Shown here in pieces: positions 26,755 to 35,443 of a DNA stretch of 64,000 nucleotides; position 1 is the first letter of the stretch, and each line of letters opens with the position of its first letter. The notes beneath the pieces were generated by a model. The model was not told the origin of the DNA and did not search any database. It saw nothing but the letters and a program-made list of their open reading frames with translations. Origin of the DNA: UBA1227 sp964539045 (GTDB taxonomy: Bacteria > Bacillota > Clostridia > Oscillospirales > Acutalibacteraceae); assembly GCA_964539045.1 (NCBI GenBank), contig CAZIHW010000117.1, positions 18,788 through 82,787 on the forward strand, in the 5' to 3' direction. Position numbers and translations under genes: made by a program.

Positions 26755-28680
26755 TTGAGTACCGAAAATAAAGATATAGAAAAAGATATCAAAAGAAAAG
26801 AGATTAAGGGCTCTCATGAAGAGCCAAAAGCAAATAAGGCTGAACAGGACATCTCTGATATAGCGATAAAGTACCTTGAGTTTTCAGACGATGCACCGGG
26901 TGATGAAAAACCGATGGCCGGGCATAAGAAAGATGAAAACCCAGGACAAAAAAAGACTGACACAAAACAGGGTGCCGGTTTTGGATTTGCTGACTTTGTG
27001 ACCTATGTGGGTGAGTGCGTAGGCAGTGCTTTTGCGGCCGTAGTAGCCTTTGTTTTATCATTTGTAAAGGCTTTTTTACGGGTTATAAAGAAGGCTGTTC
27101 ACTTAGTATATACGGCTGTAGACAATTTTGTTATATCCTCTCTTAAGTCTTTCAATGAAGAGTGGTCATTTTTCCGGACAGAGGTTAAGTCCGCGAGGGC
27201 TAAGATTCGTGACACTGTACGCAAATCCCCATTGGCAGTATTCTCTGTATTGAAACATTATGTAGGGGTTGCTTTTAAGCGACATCCGCACATGTTTGCC
27301 AGAATGGCCGATGTTGTACTTCCGGTCATAGGATTTGCAATTCTTGTCGGTACAATAAATCATTGGAGCTCTTCAACATTTGCCCTTAAGGTATCTTCCG
27401 GCGGACAAAACATAGGTTACGTCGAGAGTGAGGCTGTTTACATTGAGGCCCAGAATAAGGTAAAGGAACGATTTAACGCAGATGCCGACTCAGAGGAAAC
27501 CGCTGATTTGAAGGCAAAGTATACGGTGGTAACCGTCCAGCCTAACGAACTTACCGATGCCGAAACCATAAGCGACAGCATTGTTGAGAATACAAAGGGT
27601 GATTCCGTATTCGCTTGCGGTGTCTATATAGATGATGATTTCATTTGTGCTCTTAAGAGTGAAACAGATGCAATGCAAGTATTCAACAATATAATAGATG
27701 AGTATGAAGTTGAAGACGAAAATGATGTAGTGGGATTCGTAGAAGATGTCCAATATGTTCAAGGACTTTATACAGATGATGTTATATGGAATTCCGAAAA
27801 ACTTGCGCAGAAGCTGAAAACTAAGAAGTCAGAGGCCAAGTACTATACCGTACAAACGGGTGATACCCTATCCCAGATCGCAAATGCAAACGGTCTCAAG
27901 ACAAGTGAGCTCCTTGAGCTTAACCCTGATATGGGAGATACAATTAAGGTCGGGGATCAGGTGCTCGTTTCGCATGAAGTAAACTATGTGCGCTTAAAGG
28001 TTGTAAAGACAGAGGTTACACGCGAAGAAATAGCTTACAAGACAGTTAAAAATAACAATTCCAAACTTTACAAGGGCACAACAAAGGTTAAACAGAAAGG
28101 TATCAAGGGTATAGATGAGGTTACGAGCCTTGTTACTTATATAGACGGTGTTCGTGTAAGTTCCCAGGAGATAGGACGCGTAACTATACAAAATCCGAGA
28201 GACGAAATTATAGATGTAGGTACAAAGAGGGTATCGACCTATGGAGGCGGATACACACCGAGCAGATATGTAAAGGGAAGCGGTTCCCTTATATGGCCTG
28301 CTGTAGGTTGCGGTACGATAACATCAAGATTCGGTTACAGAACTTTGCGTGGACGTCCTAATTTCCACGGAGGTGTAGATATAGCAGGAGGAAATGCCAG
28401 AGGCAAGACAGTTGTGGCTGCCGCAAGCGGACGTGTAACAGCAGCAGGTTGGGGTGGCGCATATGGTTACAGAGTTATAATTGACCATGGTAACGGTATG
28501 TCAACTCTCTATGCGCATATGCTTGCCGGTTCTCTTTGTGTAGGCTCCGGACAGTATGTATCCGGCGGTTCTGCTATAGGTAAAGTAGGAAGTACGGGCA
28601 ACTCTACCGGTCCGCACCTTCATTTTGAGGTACGAATAAACGGTAATAAAGTTAATCCGGCACCGTATATAGGAGCATAA
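26755..28680 (+). CDS. Membrane-anchored M23 peptidase with LysM and G5 domains
   Basis: A 641-residue cell-wall hydrolase from TTG 26755, seven bases after GAGGAGG. The charged cytoplasmic N-terminus is unusually long, with amphipathic stretches at residues 75-150. A transmembrane helix lies near residues 190-207. Then come an unassigned region, a LysM domain (about 365-408: YYTVQTGDTLSQIANANGL), a G5-like domain (about 415-490) and the C-terminal LytM/M23 zinc endopeptidase. Its metal motifs are FHGGVDIAGG and HLHFEVR. The strong promoter with an overlapping palindrome implies high but switchable expression. Confidence 0.93.
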   Translation: MSTENKDIEKDIKRKEIKGSHEEPKANKAEQDISDIAIKYLEFSDDAPGDEKPMAGHKKDENPGQKKTDTKQGAGFGFADFVTYVGECVGSAFAAVVAFVLSFVKAFLRVIKKAVHLVYTAVDNFVISSLKSFNEEWSFFRTEVKSARAKIRDTVRKSPLAVFSVLKHYVGVAFKRHPHMFARMADVVLPVIGFAILVGTINHWSSSTFALKVSSGGQNIGYVESEAVYIEAQNKVKERFNADADSEETADLKAKYTVVTVQPNELTDAETISDSIVENTKGDSVFACGVYIDDDFICALKSETDAMQVFNNIIDEYEVEDENDVVGFVEDVQYVQGLYTDDVIWNSEKLAQKLKTKKSEAKYYTVQTGDTLSQIANANGLKTSELLELNPDMGDTIKVGDQVLVSHEVNYVRLKVVKTEVTREEIAYKTVKNNNSKLYKGTTKVKQKGIKGIDEVTSLVTYIDGVRVSSQEIGRVTIQNPRDEIIDVGTKRVSTYGGGYTPSRYVKGSGSLIWPAVGCGTITSRFGYRTLRGRPNFHGGVDIAGGNARGKTVVAAASGRVTAAGWGGAYGYRVIIDHGNGMSTLYAHMLAGSLCVGSGQYVSGGSAIGKVGSTGNSTGPHLHFEVRINGNKVNPAPYIGA

Positions 28681-28696
28681 TTTAATAAAAAACAGC

Positions 28697-28731
28697 CCGC
28701 CACATAACTTTTACCTTGTGGCGGGTATCTT
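28697..28731 (+). terminator. Terminator after the M23 peptidase gene
   Basis: CCCGCCACA pairs perfectly with TGTGGCGGG across a 12-base A/T-rich loop, followed by TATCTTATT. Confidence 0.8.
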
Positions 28732-28759
28732 ATTGTGCTAAAATATCACTAATTTCCAG

Positions 28760-28796
28760 GGCTGATGCCAAGGCTGAGGCTAGTGCTGAGGCTTGA
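28760..28796 (+). repeat. Three 12-bp tandem units in the leader of the ACT gene
   Basis: Three successive units built on GCTGAGGCT (first unit GCTGATGCC) occupy the region ending about 18 bases before the start codon. They are not part of a recognisable hairpin. Confidence 0.5.
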
Positions 28797-28813
28797 TTTT
28801 CGGAGGTAGTTTA

Positions 28814-29083
28814 ATGAGAGTTGTAATTACGGTAGTAGGAGAAGACAAGGTCGGTATTTGTGCTAAGGTTTCAACATTTTGTGCAGATCACAATGTAAAT
28901 ATCACGGGTGTATCACAGACAATACTTGAGAATCTTTTCTGCATGATAATGATAGCGACGGTTGACAATTGCACAACATCTTTCGGAGACTTTGCTGAGT
29001 CGATTGCCGAGATGGGTAAAGAAAACGGCCTTGCAATTCGTGCCATGCACGAGGATATATTCAACTCAATGCATAGGATCTAA
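28814..29083 (+). CDS. ACT-domain protein (UPF0237)
   Basis: An 89-residue stand-alone ACT domain, starting at ATG 28814 behind CGGAGG. MRVVITVVGEDKVGICAKVS and NVNITGVSQTILENLFCMIM are the beta-alpha-beta core of the glycine-cleavage-repressor-like subfamily. Such proteins sense amino acids and form dimers. It is directly upstream of a PFL/UPF0210 gene, the usual pairing for both families. The ligand is not known from the sequence. Confidence 0.92.
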   Translation: MRVVITVVGEDKVGICAKVSTFCADHNVNITGVSQTILENLFCMIMIATVDNCTTSFGDFAESIAEMGKENGLAIRAMHEDIFNSMHRI

Positions 29084-29095
29084 GGGGGATTAATC

Positions 29096-30457
29096 GTGTT
29101 TGAAATAAATATGGAAGATGTTCTCGAGACCATAAATATGATTGCTCACGAGAATCTTGATATAAGAACAATCACGATGGGCATATCCCTTTTGGATTGT
29201 TGTGATTCGGATATAAACAAATCCTGCGATAAGATATATGAAAAAATTGTTCGCAAGGCTGAGAAGCTTGTAAAAACAGGAGAAGATATAGAGCGGGAAT
29301 ACGGTATACCGATTATAAATAAGCGTGTATCAGTAACGCCTATTTCGATGGTACTTGCGGCCAGCGGCGGCGATCCGCTTCTCTATGCCAAGACACTTGA
29401 ACGCGCGGTAAATGCGATAGGAGTTAACTTCCTCGGAGGTTATTCCGCCTTGGTACAAAAGGGGTTTGCCGCAGGCGATGAGGCTTTAATCCGGAGTATA
29501 CCGGAGGCACTCGATATAACCGATCACATTTGCTCAAGTGTAAATATAGGTTCTACAAAGACCGGTATCAATATGGATGCTGTTAAGCTCATGGGTGAGA
29601 TAGTGAAGCAGAGCGCAGAGGTTACAGCTTATAAGGACTGTATAGGACCCGCAAAACTCGTTGTGTTCTGCAATGCACCGGAGGATAATCCTTTCATGGC
29701 AGGTGCATTCCACGGTGCCGGAGAGCCAGACAGCGTTATCAATGTGGGAGTTTCGGGCCCCGGTGTTGTTCGTGCGGCTCTGTCTAAAATACCGGATGCC
29801 GACATAACCGAAGTGGCAGATATGGTAAAGAGAACTGCTTTTAAAATTACGAGAGTAGGACAGCTTGTAGCAAATGAAGCCTCAAGACGGTTGGATGTTC
29901 CTTTCGGCATCGTTGACTTGTCTTTGGCACCGACTCCCGAGGTGGGCGACTCTGTAGCACACATATTGGAGGAAATGGGTCTTGAGCAATGTGGTACGCA
30001 TGGAACAACGGCGTGCCTTGCTTTACTTAATGACGCTGTAAAGAAGGGCGGCGTCATGGCTTCAAGCTCTGTAGGCGGTCTGTCCGGTGCATTCATACCT
30101 GTTTCGGAGGATGCCGGTATGATAAATGCTGCCAGAAGCGGTTGCCTGAAAATCGAGAAGCTTGAAGCGATGACAGCAGTTTGTTCGGTTGGGCTTGACA
30201 TGATAGTTATTCCGGGTGATACAACACCTGCTGTCATCTCGGCAATCATTGCCGATGAAGCCGCCATAGGTATGATTAATTCCAAGACTACTGCTGTACG
30301 TGTGATCCCGGCCATCGGTAAAAAGGTTGGCGAAGAACTTAACTTCGGCGGACTTTTAGGTTCCGGTCCGGTTATGCCCGTGAACAATGTAAGTCCTGAG
30401 AAGTTTATTTCCAGAGGCGGAAGAATACCTGCACCTATTCAGAGCCTTAAAAATTAA
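29096..30457 (+). CDS. PFL-family protein (UPF0210/DUF711)
   Basis: A 453-residue protein from GTG 29096 behind GGGGGA. The family is named for distant similarity to pyruvate formate-lyase but has no established reaction. Conserved stretches include TITMGISLLDCCDSDINKSC, NKRVSVTPISMVLAA, GAGEPDSVINVGVSGPGVV and GGRIPAPIQSLKN at the end. The length is typical. It is cotranscribed with the ACT protein, which may regulate it. A long open frame on the opposite strand within this gene is a shadow. Confidence 0.93.
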   Translation: MFEINMEDVLETINMIAHENLDIRTITMGISLLDCCDSDINKSCDKIYEKIVRKAEKLVKTGEDIEREYGIPIINKRVSVTPISMVLAASGGDPLLYAKTLERAVNAIGVNFLGGYSALVQKGFAAGDEALIRSIPEALDITDHICSSVNIGSTKTGINMDAVKLMGEIVKQSAEVTAYKDCIGPAKLVVFCNAPEDNPFMAGAFHGAGEPDSVINVGVSGPGVVRAALSKIPDADITEVADMVKRTAFKITRVGQLVANEASRRLDVPFGIVDLSLAPTPEVGDSVAHILEEMGLEQCGTHGTTACLALLNDAVKKGGVMASSSVGGLSGAFIPVSEDAGMINAARSGCLKIEKLEAMTAVCSVGLDMIVIPGDTTPAVISAIIADEAAIGMINSKTTAVRVIPAIGKKVGEELNFGGLLGSGPVMPVNNVSPEKFISRGGRIPAPIQSLKN

Positions 30458-30466
30458 AACAATATT

Positions 30467-30505
30467 CTGAATAAATAAGAAAAAAATGAATAAATAAGAA
30501 AAAAA
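30467..30505 (+). repeat. 20-bp tandem duplication upstream of the DUF378 gene
   Basis: TGAATAAATAAG followed by an A-run occurs twice in succession (30467-30486 and 30487-30505), differing by one A. It lies between the PFL stop and the hairpin at 30515. Confidence 0.75.
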
Positions 30506-30514
30506 CGTTCATAA

Positions 30515-30533
30515 TAACAATAATTTATTGTTA
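30515..30533 (+). promoter_or_regulatory. 19-bp AT-rich palindrome abutting the DUF378 ribosome binding site
   Basis: TAACAATAA and TTATTGTTA (9 bp each, one central T) end at the first base of AGGAG. As RNA it would form a weak hairpin able to influence ribosome access; as DNA it could be an operator. Confidence 0.5.
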
Positions 30534-30540
30534 GGAGTGA

Positions 30541-30756
30541 ATGTTTGTGTTAGATAGAATTGCATTGGCGCTGATTATAATAGGCGCCGTAAACTGGGGA
30601 AGTGTCGGTATTTGCGGTGTTGACCTTGTTGCACTTATCGGAGGCGGGCAAGACGGAATAGTTTCCAGAATTATTTATGTCTTGGTGGCCCTCGCGGGGC
30701 TTTGGTGTATCTCTCTTTTCTTCAGGCCGAACGAGGCCCTCGAGGCAAAAAAATAG
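30541..30756 (+). CDS. DUF378 small membrane protein (YuzA-like)
   Basis: A 71-residue protein with two hydrophobic segments (about residues 4-26 and 40-62). The motif IIIGAVNWGSVGI followed by a Gly-rich segment and LVALAGLWCI is the DUF378 signature. The function is unknown. Either ATG 30541 or GTG 30547 could be used; AGGAG at 30533 is better spaced for the GTG. It is probably expressed from its own short unit given the repeats upstream. Confidence 0.88.
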   Translation: MFVLDRIALALIIIGAVNWGSVGICGVDLVALIGGGQDGIVSRIIYVLVALAGLWCISLFFRPNEALEAKK

Positions 30757-30767
30757 GTCTAATTTTC

Positions 30768-30795
30768 TTGCAAACTACTTCCTCTCGTGTATAAT
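30768..30795 (+). promoter_or_regulatory. Promoter of the DUF1858 gene
   Basis: TTGCAA at 30768-30773 and a perfect TATAAT at 30790-30795 with a 16-base spacer. A small hairpin, GTGAC/GTCAC, follows in the leader. Confidence 0.65.
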
Positions 30796-30851
30796 TAGTA
30801 TGTAGGGTGACTACTTATGTCACACTAAGTTAAAAGTGAGGAGTGTAAAAA

Positions 30852-31046
30852 ATGATAGAGATTACAAAGAGCATGTTAATCGGAGATCTTCTTGATGCCT
30901 ATCCTCAGGTAGCGCCCCATCTTCAGGCCATGGGTATGCATTGTCTCGGCTGTCCTTCCGCAAGAGGCGAGTCGATTGAACAGGCATGCATGGTTCACGG
31001 CGTGAATGCTGATGAACTCATTGAGGCTATGAAGAAGTCTTTATAA
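30852..31046 (+). CDS. DUF1858 redox-disulfide domain protein
   Basis: A complete 64-residue protein. MLIGDLLDAYPQVAPHLQ and GMHCLGCPSARGESIEQAC match the small cysteine domain often found fused to or beside redox enzymes. C31 and C34 form a CxxC pair, with C46 nearby. The function is not established; a redox or metal role is inferred from the cysteines. It has its own promoter and terminator. Confidence 0.9.
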   Translation: MIEITKSMLIGDLLDAYPQVAPHLQAMGMHCLGCPSARGESIEQACMVHGVNADELIEAMKKSL

Positions 31047-31066
31047 TAATTTTTATCATATAAAAC

Positions 31067-31102
31067 GGCGAAGTGCCTTTTTATCGGCCTTCGCCTTTTT
31101 TG
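31067..31102 (+). terminator. Terminator after the DUF1858 gene
   Basis: GGCGAAGTGCC and GGCCTTCGCC form a stem with one bulge, followed by TTTTTT. Confidence 0.88.
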
Positions 31103-31103
31103 T

Positions 31104-31143
31104 AGTTACGGAGATAAAATGACAGTTACGGAGATAAAATGAA
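31104..31143 (+). repeat. Tandem duplication of the trmK ribosome binding site and start codon
   Basis: AGTTACGGAGATAAAATGA occurs at 31104 and again at 31124, an exact 20-base period. Each copy holds a GGAG and an ATG. The first ATG (31119) opens MTVTEIK, whose TGA stop overlaps the trmK ATG as ATGA, so the duplication creates a coupled minicistron. Confidence 0.92.
31119..31142 (+). CDS. Seven-codon leader minicistron (MTVTEIK)
   Basis: This is an ATG with its own GGAG eight bases upstream, seven codons and a TGA that overlaps the trmK start. It may raise or buffer trmK translation by coupling, or be a neutral by-product of the duplication. No regulatory codon bias is apparent. Confidence 0.4.
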   Translation: MTVTEIK

Positions 31144-31807
31144 ACTTTCCGAGAGATTACATATGACAGCAAATATGGTTAGACCGGGGATGCCGATAGC
31201 GGATGTCGGTACTGATCATGCATATCTCCCGGTATACCTTATAAGAGAGGGTATAATACCAAGGGCTTTTGCGGGGGATGTTCGCAAGGGTCCCCTTGAA
31301 AATGCCCGTATGACAGTGGAAAGGTTCTCTTTGACCGACAAGATCCAATTAGTTTTAAGCGACGGTTTGAAAAATTTTGAACCGAACTGCGTAAATGACA
31401 TAGTCATAGCGGGAATGGGCGGAAATTTAATTTCCGGCATACTGTCTGAGTGTGATTGGGTTAAGACCGTCGGAAATCATTTCGTACTGCAACCCCAATC
31501 ACACGCTGAGGTGCTCCGGGAGTATTTGACAACTAATGGATTCGAGATAATCAGGGAAGATGTCGCGCGCGAGGGTAAACACCTTTATCTTGCCATGGAG
31601 GTCGTTTACACGGGCAATGTAATTCCACGTACACCGGAATATTTCTACATAGGCGAATTGAGAAACTCGAAAAGTGCTCTTTTGGACTTATATTTAAATC
31701 ATGTATATAAGCGTATAAAGACCAGAGCGGACGCTCTTGAAGGATCTGACCCGAATTCCGAGGAACTTTATTTGTTGAAATCTGTTATGTCGGGATTCGA
31801 CATGTAA
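31139..31807 (+). CDS. trmK: tRNA (adenine-N1)-methyltransferase TrmK (m1A22)
   Basis: A 222-residue SAM-dependent methyltransferase that modifies A22 in bacterial tRNAs. Motif I is IADVGTDHAYLPVYL, followed by ARMTVERFSL and the catalytic-region signature DIVIAGMGGNLISGIL. The C-terminal helical part resembles other TrmK proteins. It is followed 13 bases later by nif3, the conserved yqfN-yqfO pair. Its start is doubled by the 20-base duplication. Confidence 0.93.
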   Translation: MKLSERLHMTANMVRPGMPIADVGTDHAYLPVYLIREGIIPRAFAGDVRKGPLENARMTVERFSLTDKIQLVLSDGLKNFEPNCVNDIVIAGMGGNLISGILSECDWVKTVGNHFVLQPQSHAEVLREYLTTNGFEIIREDVAREGKHLYLAMEVVYTGNVIPRTPEYFYIGELRNSKSALLDLYLNHVYKRIKTRADALEGSDPNSEELYLLKSVMSGFDM

Positions 31808-31820
31808 GGAGGTACATTTA

Positions 31821-32582
31821 ATGAGTATAACTGTATCGGATATTTACAATTTTATAGATCAGATTGCACCTTTTTCAACACAGGAAGGCTGGGATAATTC
31901 CGGTCTTTTGGTGGGCGACGGCAAAAGTGAAGTCAAAAAGGTAATGGTTTGCCTTGATGCCACAAACAAGTGCATTGACGAAGCCGTCAAAACAGGTGCA
32001 AACCTTATAGTTACTCATCATCCCGTGATATGGGAGCCTCTCAAATTCGTCCCCGGTGATATACCTGTAAGCCGTGCAATAAGGAATGGCATATGCATTG
32101 TGTGCGCGCATACGAACTGGGATCTTGCCTGCGGTGGCGTAAATGACGTTTTGGCCAGACTTATCGGGCTTGAAAACATATCGCAGATTTCCCCGGAGGG
32201 GGATTTGTCAATGCTCAGGGTGGGAGAACTGAAAACACCTGTGCCCGCTGAAGAGTTTGCAGAGATAGTTTCCACAGCATTGGATACAGTCGTGAGGCTT
32301 GCATTGCCGAAAAAAATGATAAAGACTGTAGCCGTGTGCGGCGGTTCGGGAGCTTCTTTTTTGCCTGATCTTACAGGTCGCAATATAGATGCTTTTGTTA
32401 CCGGTGATGCAAAACACAATGATTTCCTGGATGCGGCAGATCTTGATATAACACTTATGGCGGCGGGACACTATGAGACCGAGACTGTTTCCATGCCGGT
32501 CATGATGAATTTACTTAAGAAAGAATTCCCGGAGATAGAATTCACTTATTTTGAAGATGCTCCGGTCGTTTACATAGGATAG
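31821..32582 (+). CDS. Nif3-like dinuclear metal-centre protein
   Basis: A 253-residue protein of the Nif3/YqfO family, which forms hexameric toroids with a two-metal site and has no settled function (a GTP cyclohydrolase I type 2-like relation has been proposed). Metal ligands are seen in NLIVTHHPVIW, CAHTNWDLACGGVND and the C-terminal MAAGHYETE. The short form without the PII-like insert is present. It is coupled to trmK. Confidence 0.94.
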   Translation: MSITVSDIYNFIDQIAPFSTQEGWDNSGLLVGDGKSEVKKVMVCLDATNKCIDEAVKTGANLIVTHHPVIWEPLKFVPGDIPVSRAIRNGICIVCAHTNWDLACGGVNDVLARLIGLENISQISPEGDLSMLRVGELKTPVPAEEFAEIVSTALDTVVRLALPKKMIKTVAVCGGSGASFLPDLTGRNIDAFVTGDAKHNDFLDAADLDITLMAAGHYETETVSMPVMMNLLKKEFPEIEFTYFEDAPVVYIG

Positions 32583-32605
32583 TCTGATTTTGGAGGAGGA
32601 AGGAT

Positions 32606-34354
32606 ATGTCTCTCGATGGAGTGTTTTTACATTGCATAAAACACGAACTTGAAAATTCCATAATAGGCTCAAAAGTCGATAAGATATATCAACCTTCCCC
32701 TGATGAGATAGTTTTGTCTGTGAGGACAAGAAATGACGGGGGAAGGAAGCTCCTTCTATGCACAAGGGCTAACAGTCCCAGGCTTCACTTTACGTCCGTG
32801 ACCTATGAAAATCCCCCTAAGCCTCCGATGCTATGCATGCTTTTCAGGAAGCGACTCGGCGGAGCAATTGTCACCGACATAAGGCAGAACTCATGCGACC
32901 GTACCGTTTATATTGATTTTTTGGCTACAAACGAGATGGGTGAAAAAGAAAAACTGACCATAGTCATGGAGATAATCGCCCAATACAGCAATGTAATTCT
33001 GATCAATTCCGAAGGTATAATAATAGATGCACTTAAACGTGTAGACTATTCAAAGTCTTCCGTCAGGTTAATACTGCCGGGAGTAAAATATGCTTTACCT
33101 CCGTCACAGGAGAAACTCAATCTTTTTGAAACCGACTCTGAACTTATAGAGGAAAAAGTATACTCTGTTAAGGGCAAGGCGCTGTCAGGTGCACTTCTGT
33201 CTGTGATAATGGGAATTTCACCCGTTGTTGCGAGAGAGATAGAGTTCAGGATTGAGAATGGCGAAAAACTTTCGGAAGTTCTGGACGATATAAAGGGAAC
33301 GTATTTTAAAGGTTCTGACGAATACATACTTCTAAAAGACGAAAATCAAAAACCCTTTGATTTTTCATTTATGCCCATAAGTCAATATGGAGATTTTGCT
33401 TCGATTGAAAGATATAACAGTGCTTCTGAGCTATTGGATGAGTACTACAGCAGACGGGATAGCATTGAACGTATTCTTCACAGGACCTCAGATTTGCGAA
33501 AGCTCTTATCCAATGCGCGGGAGAGGATTTCGGGTAAGCTCGAAAAACAACGCGCTGAGCTTGATCTTTGTGAGAACAGGGAGGAGCTTCGTATAAATGC
33601 AGAACTTATAAAAGCGAATCTATATAGGCTTGAAAAAGGCAATGCGTTTTACGATCTTGAAAACTATTATGACGGAAACAGCATAAAGAGAATAAAGGCA
33701 GATCCCGCTCTGTCACCCGTGCAAAATTCTCAAAAGTATTTTAAGGAGTATAAAAAAACCTACACTGCAGAGAAAAAGCTTAAGGAACAGATAGAGCTCG
33801 GTCTTTCCGAACTTGATTATATAGATTCCGTAGCTGACGCACTCTCAAGATCTGATACGGAGAGACAAATAGCAAGTATCCGCGAAGAGCTTGTGAGCAG
33901 CGGGTATATAAGGAACAGAGGAAAGGAAAAATTAAAAAGAAACGGGCAGAAGGTTAAAGTGAACAAGGCTCAGGCCATTCCCCCGATTGAATACGAAACA
34001 ACGGATGGATACAGAGTCCTTGTAGGGCGGAATAACTTACAAAATGATAAGCTTTCAATGAAAACAGCAAAAAAGCTTGATATGTGGCTTCATACAAAGG
34101 ATTTCCCCGGGTCCCATGTTATAATAGAGAGTAAGGACGGGGAGATATCAGACCGGGCTATAGAAGAGGCGGCGGTGATAGCTGCAGTTAACAGTACAGC
34201 GAGGGAAGCTCATAAGGTGCCGGTGGACTATACCTTGGTGAAGAATCTCAAAAAACCGGTCGGTGCTCGTCCCGGAAAGGTAATCTTTCATGAAAATTGG
34301 ACGATTTACGTAACTCCGGATGAATCATTTGCCGAGAAATTGAAGAAGAAATAA
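32606..34354 (+). CDS. rqcH: Rqc2 homologue RqcH (NFACT family)
   Basis: A ribosome-quality-control factor that binds split 50S subunits and recruits tRNA-Ala to add C-terminal alanine tails. It is 582 residues. NFACT-N starts with SLDGVFLHCIKHELENSIIG, followed by the helix-hairpin-helix region, a coiled coil at about residues 280-420, and the NFACT-R domain with YRVLVGRNNLQNDKLSMKTA and WLHTKDFPGSHVII. Older annotations call this family fibronectin-binding protein. It follows nif3 by 23 bases and is closed by a terminator. Confidence 0.95.
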   Translation: MSLDGVFLHCIKHELENSIIGSKVDKIYQPSPDEIVLSVRTRNDGGRKLLLCTRANSPRLHFTSVTYENPPKPPMLCMLFRKRLGGAIVTDIRQNSCDRTVYIDFLATNEMGEKEKLTIVMEIIAQYSNVILINSEGIIIDALKRVDYSKSSVRLILPGVKYALPPSQEKLNLFETDSELIEEKVYSVKGKALSGALLSVIMGISPVVAREIEFRIENGEKLSEVLDDIKGTYFKGSDEYILLKDENQKPFDFSFMPISQYGDFASIERYNSASELLDEYYSRRDSIERILHRTSDLRKLLSNARERISGKLEKQRAELDLCENREELRINAELIKANLYRLEKGNAFYDLENYYDGNSIKRIKADPALSPVQNSQKYFKEYKKTYTAEKKLKEQIELGLSELDYIDSVADALSRSDTERQIASIREELVSSGYIRNRGKEKLKRNGQKVKVNKAQAIPPIEYETTDGYRVLVGRNNLQNDKLSMKTAKKLDMWLHTKDFPGSHVIIESKDGEISDRAIEEAAVIAAVNSTAREAHKVPVDYTLVKNLKKPVGARPGKVIFHENWTIYVTPDESFAEKLKKK

Positions 34355-34422
34355 AGAGGTGCCAATTATATTACATAGGTACTGTTTTTACAAAAGAGAG
34401 CAGAACATAAAGCCGAAAAAAA

Positions 34423-34454
34423 CAGAGGTTCACAAAGTGAACTTCTGTTTTTTT
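34423..34454. terminator. Bidirectional terminator between rqcH and ispE
   Basis: CAGAGGTTCAC and GTGAACTTCTG (11 bp, one G-U) around an AAA loop, flanked by an A-run on the left and a T-run on the right. It serves the converging genes. Confidence 0.92.
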
Positions 34455-34469
34455 ACAACCTTTTTTGTT

Positions 34470-35339
34470 TTACTGTATCTCTTCAATACCGTGATTTACC
34501 GGTTTGCAAACAAAAACTTCATTATACTTTTTTGATAATTCATTTTCACAGGAACGTGCTCTTATCTCTGTATCGAATATACCATAGACAGTCGGACCGC
34601 TTCCGCTCATACAGTAGGCCAGAGCATTGTGCTTTCTCATACATGATTTTATATCCACACGATCAGGTACTTCCACAAATTGTTCAAATACGTTTTGTAT
34701 CAATGGGTAGACCTTATCCTCGTCCCCCGTGGCCAATGCCCGCAGAATACCGTTTTTATCTGTGTGGCGTATCCTGTCTGCCTTGTCGAATGCATCATAT
34801 GCTTCCTTTGTTGAAACATTTTGATCAGGCTTGACCAGTACATAAAAATTGTCTTTCATAGGGGGTAGCGGAGCCAAAACTTCTCCGATATCGAGTGCGG
34901 CCATTGTGCCGCCTTTCAGACAAAAGGGCACATCGGCGCCGACTTTTACGCCTATAGCACACAGACTTTCTATGTCCAGATTTGCACCGATAAGTTTGTT
35001 TAATATGTAGATAACGGCAGCCCCGTCCGCGCTTCCTCCGGCGAGACCTGCGGCATGGGGAATGTGTTTTTCTATATGTATATGGATTCCGGGATTATGT
35101 GACTTCGACGCGGAGAAAAAGCTTTCGGCAGCCTTATAGGCTATATTGCTTTTATCACACGGTATGTCCGCGTTTGAGCATGAAATTGTTATCTCACCCG
35201 GCTTATTTGTCACAACAATGGATATAACATCAAATATACCTACAGACTGCATAATCATAAACAGACTGTGATATCCGTCCTCGGTTTTACCGAGTATATC
35301 CAGCATAAGATTTATCTTCGCAAATGCTTTTACTTTCAA
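34470..35339 (-). CDS. ispE: 4-diphosphocytidyl-2-C-methyl-D-erythritol kinase
   Basis: A GHMP-family kinase of the non-mevalonate isoprenoid pathway, phosphorylating CDP-methylerythritol. The start is taken as TTG 35339 behind GGGGGGTGA, giving 289 residues with N-terminus LKVKAFAKINLMLDILGK. An ATG at 35360 has no ribosome binding site. The ATP-binding motif is PHAAGLAGGSADGAAVIYIL, and the C-terminal GHMP motif is ALAYCMSGSGPTVYGIF. It is a stand-alone unit on the minus strand, divergent from spoIIR. Confidence 0.95.
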   Translation of the reverse strand: MKVKAFAKINLMLDILGKTEDGYHSLFMIMQSVGIFDVISIVVTNKPGEITISCSNADIPCDKSNIAYKAAESFFSASKSHNPGIHIHIEKHIPHAAGLAGGSADGAAVIYILNKLIGANLDIESLCAIGVKVGADVPFCLKGGTMAALDIGEVLAPLPPMKDNFYVLVKPDQNVSTKEAYDAFDKADRIRHTDKNGILRALATGDEDKVYPLIQNVFEQFVEVPDRVDIKSCMRKHNALAYCMSGSGPTVYGIFDTEIRARSCENELSKKYNEVFVCKPVNHGIEEIQ

Positions 35340-35443
35340 CAGGTCACCCCCCTTATGCATGAATAGATTTTATCACAATATCGCAATTTTTTGAATATAA
35401 TTTTTAGTCTCTGCCGATAATGTGGTTGAAAGGAAGGTTTCTT

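Noticed and set aside
29629..30387. 252-codon open frame on the minus strand
   Set aside because: It lies entirely opposite the PFL/UPF0210 gene, has Ser/Pro/Thr-rich low-complexity text and no ribosome binding site; it is a shadow of that gene's codon bias.
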